Origin: Parachlamydiaceae bacterium
Lineage (GTDB): Bacteria > Chlamydiota > Chlamydiia > Chlamydiales > Parachlamydiaceae
Reading direction: 5' to 3'
Assembly (NCBI GenBank): GCA_003164155.1
Contig: PLSG01000443.1
Span: forward strand, 1-5,869
Length of the DNA stretch: 5,869 bases
Of this stretch, positions 1-5,645 are shown in pieces. Position 1 is the first letter of the stretch. Each line of letters starts with the position of its first letter. The translations under genes were made by a program, and so were the position numbers. The notes below the pieces were generated by a model. That model was not told the origin of the DNA. It saw nothing but the letters and a program-made list of their open reading frames with translations, and did no database searches.

Positions 1-41
1 CATACCTTTATTCAACTTGCCAATTCTCAGCCTTGGCCCCT

Positions 42-88
42 GTCCCTATTTTCTGAATTCGGTTCCTCCGAATTCAGAAAATAGGGAC
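42..88. repeat. Perfect 21-bp inverted repeat downstream of recA
   Basis: Positions 42-62 (beginning GTCCCTATTTTC) are the exact reverse complement of 68-88 (ending GAAAATAGGGAC), with a 5-nt loop TTCCT at 63-67. Each arm contains an EcoRI-type GAATTC. The repeat starts 16 bases past the recA stop codon, so a recA transcript would fold it into a long hairpin that could stop transcription or protect the 3' end. No T-tract follows on either strand, so it is not a textbook intrinsic terminator. The perfect arms and the GGGAC/GTCCC ends resemble, from memory, the dispersed palindromes associated with REP/RAYT (Y1 transposase) systems in other bacteria. A dispersed mobile repeat is therefore an alternative to a simple terminator. 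No second copy occurs in this window. Confidence 0.85.
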
Positions 89-104
89 TAGCAATTTGGG
101 TTAT

Positions 105-1205
105 TTATTCCTCTGCTTCATTGTCAGCAGCCAAAGCGGCAGCCGCAGCTGTGGATTTTGAAGAAGTGCTTTTTTGGCCATTTTCTTTGCAGTGCTTAAT
201 CACCAAGCTCTCGAGCTCATCGAGAAGTTTGGGGTTATTTTTCAATTCTTCGCGCACCGCTTCTCTGCCTTGTCCCAGGCGTTGTCCTTTGTAGCTAAAC
301 CAAGCGCCTTTTTTATCGACGATATTAAATTCAGCCGCCAGGTCAATTACCGAGCCTGTGCGTGAAATCCCTTCGTTGAAGAGAATATCGAATTCGGCTA
401 CTTGGAAAGGCGCCGCCATCTTGTTTTTGGCGACCTTTACTTTGACGCGATTTCCCACTTCGGAACTGTCTGGACCTTTAATTCCGGCCATGCGGCGGAT
501 GTCTAAACGGATCGATGAGTAAAATTTTAAAGCGCGTCCGCCAGTAGTGGTCTCTGGGTTGCCATATACAACGCCAATTTTTTCGCGGATCTGGTTAATG
601 AAGATGCAGCAGGTATTGCTTTTGGAAAGCGTCGCGGTCAATTTGCGCAGGGCTTGCGACATCATGCGGGCTTGCAATCCCATGAAAGAATCGCCAATCT
701 CTCCTTCCAGTTCTGCCCGCGGTACGAGGGCGGCGACGGAGTCTATGATAATTACGTCTATGGCATTCGAACGCGCCAGCATTTCGGCGATGTTTAAGGC
801 TTCTTCGCCGCAGTCGGGTTGGCAGATCAAAAGGTCATCTATCTTGACCCCAATTTTAGTGGCATAGGCCGGATCTAAAGCATGTTCTGCGTCGATATAA
901 GCGGCTACGCCGCCATTGCGTTGGGCATTGGCCACTACGTGGATCGCCAAGGTTGACTTACCTGAAGATTCAGGCCCATATACTTCGACAATCCGGCCGC
1001 GCGGCAAACCGCCGATTCCCAAGGCTAGATCTAAAGTTAGCGCACCTGTTTTAATAACGCTGACTTCTCTTTCCGAAGAGTGTTTTCCCAAGGACATGAT
1101 GGCTCCATCGCCAAATTGCTTCTTGATGTTACTGCATGCTGCTTCTAGGGCTTTTTTACGTTCTATATCAGCTAGTGCTTTTTTTGTATCAGAAGGATTA
1201 GACAT
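105..1205 (-). CDS. recA: RecA recombinase
   Basis: RecA is the cytoplasmic ATP-dependent DNA strand-exchange protein of homologous recombination and recombinational repair. The 366-residue product has the family's motifs in order: Walker A GPESSGKST at 77-85, the AYIDAEHALDP segment with the catalytic Glu near 107, Walker B VIIIDS at 151-156, the L1 region EGEIGDSFMGLQAR, FINQIR near 202-207, and the L2 DNA-binding loop KIGVVYGNPETTTGG near 209-223. The C-terminus is lysine/serine-rich, then alanine-rich, and ends in an acidic tail (DNEAEE), as is usual for RecA. I place the start at MSNPSD (1205) rather than at the upstream in-frame ATG at 1241, because AAGGAG lies 6 nt before this ATG and the extra 12 residues are not RecA-like. 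Length and motifs indicate an intact gene. It is transcribed divergently from the large gene at 1387. I saw no LexA-type (SOS) operator upstream, which fits the reported absence of lexA in Chlamydiae. Confidence 0.98.
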   Translation of the reverse strand: MSNPSDTKKALADIERKKALEAACSNIKKQFGDGAIMSLGKHSSEREVSVIKTGALTLDLALGIGGLPRGRIVEVYGPESSGKSTLAIHVVANAQRNGGVAAYIDAEHALDPAYATKIGVKIDDLLICQPDCGEEALNIAEMLARSNAIDVIIIDSVAALVPRAELEGEIGDSFMGLQARMMSQALRKLTATLSKSNTCCIFINQIREKIGVVYGNPETTTGGRALKFYSSIRLDIRRMAGIKGPDSSEVGNRVKVKVAKNKMAAPFQVAEFDILFNEGISRTGSVIDLAAEFNIVDKKGAWFSYKGQRLGQGREAVREELKNNPKLLDELESLVIKHCKENGQKSTSSKSTAAAAALAADNEAEE

Positions 1206-1211
1206 ATGTAT

Positions 1212-1217
1212 CTCCTT
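1212..1217 (-). promoter_or_regulatory. Ribosome binding site that fixes the recA start
   Basis: On the minus strand the sequence reads AAGGAGATACATATG, a strong Shine-Dalgarno hexamer spaced 6 nt from the ATG at 1205-1203. The alternative in-frame ATG at 1241 has no comparable site. This supports the 366-residue form of RecA. Confidence 0.85.
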
Positions 1218-1242
1218 AATTTCTAATGTTGCATGAAGCACA

Positions 1243-1248
1243 AGAATA
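1243..1248 (-). promoter_or_regulatory. Possible -10 element for recA
   Basis: TATTCT on the minus strand would start transcription about 30 nt before the recA start codon. It matches the sigma70/sigma66 -10 consensus at four of six bases. No good -35 element lies 16-18 bp upstream, so this is only a candidate. Confidence 0.25.
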
Positions 1249-1317
1249 CAGGACCAAGATTAGGAAATCTAGGAAAACAAAAATTTTGGGAGTGTTCACC
1301 ATCCAGAGAATGGTCTT

Positions 1318-1326
1318 TGCTAAAAT
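1318..1326 (+). promoter_or_regulatory. Possible extended -10 promoter for the 826-aa gene
   Basis: TGCTAAAAT contains TAAAAT (five of six matches to TATAAT) preceded by a TGn extension. It lies about 60 bp before the start codon at 1387, in the divergent intergenic region. The -35 region is poor: TTCACC at 1295-1300 would leave a 20-bp spacer. An extended -10 can compensate for a weak -35. A short imperfect inverted repeat (ACCAT at 1298-1302, ATGGT at 1310-1314) lies just upstream. Confidence 0.35.
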
Positions 1327-1386
1327 GATTGACGGAAATAAAATTTAAAAATAGGGTTGTTGTTTTAACGCTGCGAGGTATTTTAT

Positions 1387-3867
1387 ATGGTTCCTTCTTT
1401 AGCCTATCGGCATGTAGATGCCCTCAGAACACATGTCTGGGAACAAGCGGAATTGCGCTATTCCAAGCAAAATATTTTGGTGAGAACTGCCGCGACCGCC
1501 GCCTTGTCAGCCATGTCTTTTTTATTGGTCGCCTATCATGTCGGTGGCATGACCTGTACGGGTAGCCTAGTGGTCTTCAAAGCGACGTTGGGCAAATTTC
1601 CCCTTCCCCAGCAGCGCAACGTGGCGTATCTTTTTCCCGTCTGGGTGAATAAAGCACAGCTCACTTTGCATGTGCGCAAAACGACCTTATTGATCAATGA
1701 ATTATTTTTGCTGACAGTCTGCGGCAGTTTTAAATTGTGGTGGGTGATCAACTATCGCAAAGCGTGGAATAAAACGCCTTCGCCCGTCATACATCTTCCA
1801 TCTGCCTCTACAGCACTGCCTACACCTTTAATCTTGCCTGTTCCGCCTGGCAGGCAAATTTTCATGCCGTCGCAAAATGTGCCGCCCAAAAGAAGTGAAC
1901 CGCTTCTCTTAACTCCGCCGCCCTCCACAAACATTCCCCTGTCTCCCTTAAAAATCCCCCCTATGGAAATCCAAGCTGAGATTCCCGTTATTGTCACCGC
2001 AAACATCGATCAGTTCTTCATAGTGCCAAATGCACCCTGTCTGCCACAGGTACCGACAGATCCAAAAGAGGACTTACAGATCCAAGCCATAGCGCCAGCT
2101 GCTCCGTTAGCGACACCGTGCCCCCTGCCATGCACATCGCCTTTTGATAGCTTTAAAAATGAACAAAGCGAAAACCGCGAAGCTGAGCAAAAACAAGGCG
2201 AAAAACTAGTTGTGGATCTCCCGATTTCAGCGGAACCTACAAATTGGTTCTTGAGTTGTTTTTCTATGGCGGCTAGCAATGTTAAGGCGGCTTTAAGTTC
2301 ATCAAAATCCACTCTGCATCACTACTGCATCGATCAAGACCACCCGTGGAAGCAGCAAAAGTATCAACTCATTTTGCAAAACATGCAGTTTGCCCTTCAG
2401 CCAAAGACGACGAAGCATTCTTTTGAACCTCTGATGAGCGTGTCTGCGCTATTTTCTCGTTATTCGACGGATCATCCCACACATGGAGCTTTAGAACAGG
2501 GCACTTTGGCTGTAGTGAAGGCCCTTTTGCAAAACTGTGTCGACTGCCGCATGCAATATACCGCAGTGCTAGATGCTTTGCGCGCAGTTTTAGGATGTGC
2601 TGAATATCGCTTGGAAAGCGCAAAAAAAGCGCGCGGCGAAAAATACCTGCCAGAAGTCGACCTGCTACAGGCTGTGTGCTTTTTCCGACTCACCGAAAAT
2701 CACATTTATTCTTTTTGTGAAAACACCGTCAATATGGTGATTAAAGAAGGCTATGAGCAAATGGAAATAGCCAAAAAAGTCCTGTCAGAAAGGAATTTAA
2801 AAGATGAGGCAGACAGCAAAGCAGAGGCTTATAACTCCCTTGCGGTCGATTGGAAAAGGCAATTCCAGGCTATCGATGCGGCGCCAGGCAGGCTCAAGGC
2901 TGAGCGCTTAGCCGTGGAAAAGGGCAAACTTCAGGGTACTTTGAATTTTAACTTCGACCCTCACCGTCAAGGCAATGTGCCCTTTGTCCTGTACGATTTT
3001 CCTCTGCAGGGGCTGCGGGAAAAAGCTGTAAAATCGCTGCGCTGTCTGCGCTTTGGTACGCCGACTATCGAGGAAATGAGCCTGATTAAATCGGCTTATA
3101 TTAATCCGGAATTTATCGGGTATGTGCAGTTTTTGCAAAACACCCGGCAGTCGCATGTCTACTTCAGCTTGCAAAATGATCAGAGCAAATGGATTGGCAA
3201 CGAAAAGGGGCGCTCAAGCGCCATCAAGGAGCTGGCTTTAGATTATGCGGGCACGCTGCATGTGGTCATTTTATCTCAAGACTCCCACTTTTACGAGCAA
3301 AAATCCCCTTTTGATCGATGCGACGAGGCGCAGGCTTTCAAGCTGGCTTTCCTTGATCAGATGCTGCATGCGGAAAAATCGGGTTTTCATTTTCCCGAAG
3401 ATTGGAAAAAATGCCCGGAATTTATCTCTATGCTAAAGCGTCTGCTCGACGATGTGCATGCCATATTATATCCTGGCCAAGAAATTCTTGCCAAATCCGA
3501 AAGAGAAGACTTCATCGAGATATACTATGCCCTGGCCATCTTGTTTAGCTTGCGCTATGCACAAGCTGATTTTTTCAATATTAGCTGTAAGGATGCCATC
3601 GATAGGGGGGGCAAATGCAATTCCATTCTATTCAAAATTATCACGCTCTTAATGGATACAGCCGCAGCTCACCTCAGCGAACACCGCACAATCACGCACG
3701 CGCCGGCTTTGCTTACTAAAAAGCAAGCCATCATCGAAAGCCGACGCAAGCGGTTGATACCGGTTTTGTGCCGCCTATCGGATCCCGCTGTGGGAGAACG
3801 CCTCAGGAAGTATGCCTCGGCGTATGGCATACTGCCTGGCTATGATCTGTCTATCTGCAAAAGATAG
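1387..3867 (+). CDS. Large membrane-associated protein with CX5R phosphatase-like motif
   Basis: I do not recognise this 826-residue protein by name. Visible architecture: hydrophobic segments at about 31-54 and 101-121, suggesting two transmembrane passes; a proline-rich linker at about 131-255; a mostly helical, charged region at about 300-520; and a C-terminal domain from about 520. The C-terminal domain contains HVYFSLQND (590-598), KWIGNEKGRSS (601-611) and NISCKDAIDRGG (731-742). The last gives C734-x5-R740 with Asp at +2 and +5 from the Cys, the CxDxxDR pattern of Sac (CMDCLDR) and myotubularin (CSDGWDR) phosphoinositide phosphatases. A Lys follows the Cys, as in SopB/PTEN-type loops. 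From this I infer a cysteine-based phosphatase, possibly a host-directed effector, but there is no family-level proof, and Gly rather than Ser/Thr follows the Arg. Start: GAGG at 1375-1378 lies 8 nt before the ATG. The stop TAG is followed directly by an in-frame TAA. A seven-G run (3605-3611) covers the R740 codon. Confidence is high that this is a gene, low to moderate for the function. Confidence 0.9.
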   Translation: MVPSLAYRHVDALRTHVWEQAELRYSKQNILVRTAATAALSAMSFLLVAYHVGGMTCTGSLVVFKATLGKFPLPQQRNVAYLFPVWVNKAQLTLHVRKTTLLINELFLLTVCGSFKLWWVINYRKAWNKTPSPVIHLPSASTALPTPLILPVPPGRQIFMPSQNVPPKRSEPLLLTPPPSTNIPLSPLKIPPMEIQAEIPVIVTANIDQFFIVPNAPCLPQVPTDPKEDLQIQAIAPAAPLATPCPLPCTSPFDSFKNEQSENREAEQKQGEKLVVDLPISAEPTNWFLSCFSMAASNVKAALSSSKSTLHHYCIDQDHPWKQQKYQLILQNMQFALQPKTTKHSFEPLMSVSALFSRYSTDHPTHGALEQGTLAVVKALLQNCVDCRMQYTAVLDALRAVLGCAEYRLESAKKARGEKYLPEVDLLQAVCFFRLTENHIYSFCENTVNMVIKEGYEQMEIAKKVLSERNLKDEADSKAEAYNSLAVDWKRQFQAIDAAPGRLKAERLAVEKGKLQGTLNFNFDPHRQGNVPFVLYDFPLQGLREKAVKSLRCLRFGTPTIEEMSLIKSAYINPEFIGYVQFLQNTRQSHVYFSLQNDQSKWIGNEKGRSSAIKELALDYAGTLHVVILSQDSHFYEQKSPFDRCDEAQAFKLAFLDQMLHAEKSGFHFPEDWKKCPEFISMLKRLLDDVHAILYPGQEILAKSEREDFIEIYYALAILFSLRYAQADFFNISCKDAIDRGGKCNSILFKIITLLMDTAAAHLSEHRTITHAPALLTKKQAIIESRRKRLIPVLCRLSDPAVGERLRKYASAYGILPGYDLSICKR

Positions 3868-3907
3868 TAATTTTCCTAAATCCGCAAAGGGAAATAAGGC
3901 TTAGCTT

Positions 3908-3953
3908 GGCGTGGCTACCGCAGCCGCGCCGCCATGCAAGTACTTGCCGCGCC
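3908..3953 (+). other. GC-rich structured island between genes
   Basis: GGCGTGGC (3908-3915) can pair with GCCGCGCC (3923-3930) as an 8-bp stem with one G-T wobble and a 7-nt loop. The same octamer GCCGCGCC recurs at 3946-3953, so the left arm has two alternative partners. Between them lies the perfect 12-bp palindrome GCAAGTACTTGC (3936-3947). The surrounding spacer is less GC-rich. No T-run follows, so this is at best a weak terminator for the upstream gene. It could also be a protein-binding site or a structured leader element. Confidence 0.45.
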
Positions 3954-3966
3954 CTGCGCGTAATCA

Positions 3967-3996
3967 TTGCAATCTTGCACATAGATTGTGTATCCT
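3967..3996 (+). promoter_or_regulatory. Possible promoter for the repeat lipoprotein gene
   Basis: TTGCAA (3967-3972) and TATCCT (3991-3996) are separated by 18 bp, each matching the sigma70-type consensus at four of six positions. The start codon is 33 nt past the -10. This is a weak sequence-only match, supported mainly by its position. Confidence 0.3.
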
Positions 3997-4028
3997 CTAG
4001 CTTTCGATACTTAAGAAGGTTTTGATCT

Positions 4029-5330
4029 ATGTGGAAGCGCTTGATTTTGATTTTTCCTTTTCTCATGCTAGTGGGATGTGCTTCAAAGCAGTCATATACT
4101 GAGATTGTCGCACCGGAGTTGACCGCGCTTAATATCATCGACCGCAATGGCCTTAGTGAAACCATCAGCACGCAAGAGCGGGTGGTGCAATACCAATGCG
4201 TTGATTTTCTTCAGCCCCAACCCTATCAAAAAGTTCTGAGGATCTTCGGCCGCGATCCTCAAGGCAACATTTCGTCGTGCATCAATAGCTATCACCCCAA
4301 CGGGCAACCCAAGCAGTATCTCGAAATCGTCAATGCACGGGCCTATGGAAGATATGCCGAATGGTATGCTAACGGTTGTATGAAGATCGACAGCACGGTG
4401 ATTGGGGGAGCGCCAGACATCGATGATAAGTCTACAGCTACCTGGCTTTTTGAGGGGGGGAGCAAAGCTTGGGCAGAAAACGGCTGCCTGGAAGCCGAGT
4501 TTTGGTATGTCAAAGGCCAGCTTTCAGGTTTGGCCACATATTACCATGCAAATGGAAGCATCTGGAAGGTTATTCCTTATCAGTGCAATCAAATCAATGG
4601 CACCATGCAGGTGTATTTGGATAATGGGCAGCTGTTTCAAACCATAGGGTATTTGCAGGGGATCAAACATGGGGCCACCACGCGTTATTGGAGGGCCGAT
4701 TTGATAGCTTCGCAAGAAATCTACAACCAAGGCTTACTCGAGTCTGGCTTTTATTGCGATGGACAAGGCGCGGTAATTGCTGAAATTGCGGCAGGAAAGG
4801 GCTTGCGTGCTGTATTTGGCAAGCAAGGGGTTAGTGAACTGCAGACATATAATAACGGCGTACTGGACGGCAAAGTAGAGCTTTTTGATGAATGGGGAGG
4901 TTTGGTTGAGCAGTACTTCATCAAAAATGATCTGAAACACGGCGAAGAAATCCAGTACTATGGAACTCCCTTTTTTAGCAATGCTGCGGCTTGTCCCACC
5001 AAACCCATTCCCAAGTTGTCCATTACCTGGTACGAGGGAAAAATACAGGGATTAGTCAAGACGTGGTACGAAAATGGCTGCCAGGAAAGTCAAAAGGAAA
5101 TCAGCCATAACTGCAAAAATGGTCTTTTATCGGCCTGGTACCGCGATGGCTCTTTAATGCTCCTCGAAGAATACGATCACGATAAACTGATCAAAGGCGA
5201 CTACTTTAAAAGAGGGGACAAATATCCCCTCAGCCAAGTTCACCATGGAAAGGGCACGGCCACCATTTTCGATTCCTACGGCAACTTCATGCGCAAGGTC
5301 AACTATCATCAAGGGCGTCTAGCCGATTAG
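4029..5330 (+). CDS. MORN-variant (YwqK-type) repeat lipoprotein
   Basis: The 433-residue product begins with a lipoprotein signal: MWKR, a hydrophobic stretch, then the lipobox LVGC with Cys17 as the predicted lipidated residue. Ala at +2 (not Asp) would favour sorting to the outer membrane by Lol rules. The mature protein is mostly degenerate repeats of about 20-25 residues with the MORN_2/YwqK pattern, G-x-x-x-x-[WY]-[YW]-x-[ND]-G-x-x-x. Clear copies include YHPNGQPK (88-95), AEWYANGCMK (110-119), ATYYHANGSIWK (169-180), MQVYLDNGQL (193-202), KTWYENGC (344-351) and SAWYRDGSL (368-376). Databases often label such proteins 'YwqK family antitoxin', but no toxin partner is visible and that label should not be read as function. 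These repeats are thought to form beta-hairpin scaffolds, so a surface or periplasmic structural or binding role is plausible. Start: AAGAAGG at 4013-4019 lies 9 nt before the ATG. From memory, Chlamydia has a similar protein encoded close to recA (around CT648). A seven-G run lies at 4454-4460. Confidence 0.9.
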   Translation: MWKRLILIFPFLMLVGCASKQSYTEIVAPELTALNIIDRNGLSETISTQERVVQYQCVDFLQPQPYQKVLRIFGRDPQGNISSCINSYHPNGQPKQYLEIVNARAYGRYAEWYANGCMKIDSTVIGGAPDIDDKSTATWLFEGGSKAWAENGCLEAEFWYVKGQLSGLATYYHANGSIWKVIPYQCNQINGTMQVYLDNGQLFQTIGYLQGIKHGATTRYWRADLIASQEIYNQGLLESGFYCDGQGAVIAEIAAGKGLRAVFGKQGVSELQTYNNGVLDGKVELFDEWGGLVEQYFIKNDLKHGEEIQYYGTPFFSNAAACPTKPIPKLSITWYEGKIQGLVKTWYENGCQESQKEISHNCKNGLLSAWYRDGSLMLLEEYDHDKLIKGDYFKRGDKYPLSQVHHGKGTATIFDSYGNFMRKVNYHQGRLAD

Positions 5331-5409
5331 TGCGCAGACAATCCCCCATAGGCAGCTCGACAGCTTGGTCTTTTGCACAGCATCTAGCGATGGCACGGCT
5401 CCTTCTGAT

Positions 5410-5442
5410 GAGAGCGATGTAAAGGGGCTTTACATCGCTCTC
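5410..5442 (+). terminator. Strong hairpin, probable terminator of the lipoprotein gene
   Basis: GAGAGCGATGTAAAG (5410-5424) pairs perfectly with CTTTACATCGCTCTC (5428-5442), giving a 15-bp stem with a GGG loop, 79 bp after the lipoprotein stop codon. The tail TAATTGGTTG is only mildly T-rich, so efficiency as an intrinsic terminator is uncertain. Position and perfect pairing support a transcript-end function. Confidence 0.7.
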
Positions 5443-5531
5443 TAATTGGTTGCGGAAGCGCTAATCCCGAAACACTTAAAAACTAAATATTTAAACGCGC
5501 GCTAATTTATAAAGTCTTAATGAATTTTGTA

Positions 5532-5537
5532 TACAAT
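5532..5537 (+). promoter_or_regulatory. Possible -10 element for the right-edge gene
   Basis: TACAAT matches TATAAT at five of six positions and overlaps the palindrome TTGTATACAA. No good -35 is seen; TTATAA at 5507-5512 would leave a 19-bp spacer. TATTCT at 5538-5543 is an alternative. Transcription from here would give a leader of roughly 100 nt. Confidence 0.3.
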
Positions 5538-5645
5538 TATTCTAGAAAGCATAGGTGAGCGTGTGGCGCGTTTTAAGTCCCACTTCGTCTTACATGCATT
5601 TGCTTAACCAATTGAGCGAAATAAAATAAAAGAAGGTGGATAGGA

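Larger units (their letters stand above)
5331..5645. other. Intergenic region of 315 bp
   Basis: No convincing gene is seen on either strand. The left part holds a strong hairpin at 5410-5442. From about 5460 to 5550 the DNA is AT-rich and contains a 10-bp palindrome, TTGTATACAA, at 5527-5536, inside which a plausible -10 begins. The right end carries the ribosome binding site of the next gene. It most likely separates two independent transcription units. Confidence 0.7.

Noticed and set aside
1..3. Minus-strand ATG at the very left edge as the start of a gene downstream of recA
   Set aside because: Only the start codon is inside the window, and the nearest purine-rich site (AAAGG) is one base away, too close to act as a normal ribosome binding site.
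1..84. Open plus-strand frame from the left edge to a TAG at 82-84, as the possible 3' end of a gene
   Set aside because: Its last half is made of the inverted repeat, another frame is equally open to 91, and the peptide shows no recognisable feature.
547..1236. Two 106-codon plus-strand open frames opposite recA (547-867 and 916-1236)
   Set aside because: They lie entirely antisense to the intact recA coding sequence and their products show no recognisable domain or signal. They are frame shadows.
1206..1260. LexA/SOS operator upstream of recA
   Set aside because: No CTG-N10-CAG or Gram-positive type palindrome was found in the upstream region.
1329..1565. Plus-strand 78-codon open frame overlapping the start of the 826-aa gene
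   Set aside because: It overlaps the better-supported 1387 start, which has a ribosome binding site and a continuous 826-codon frame. Its product is cysteine-rich without pattern.
1752..2312. Minus-strand open frames (1752-2006 and 2010-2312) with Gly-rich products
   Set aside because: They are the antisense of the proline-rich linker; Pro codons read as Gly on the other strand, which explains the composition.
4029..5330. Treating the YwqK-type protein as the antitoxin of a toxin-antitoxin pair
   Set aside because: The label comes from database naming of MORN_2 proteins. This protein has a lipoprotein signal and no small partner gene on either side.
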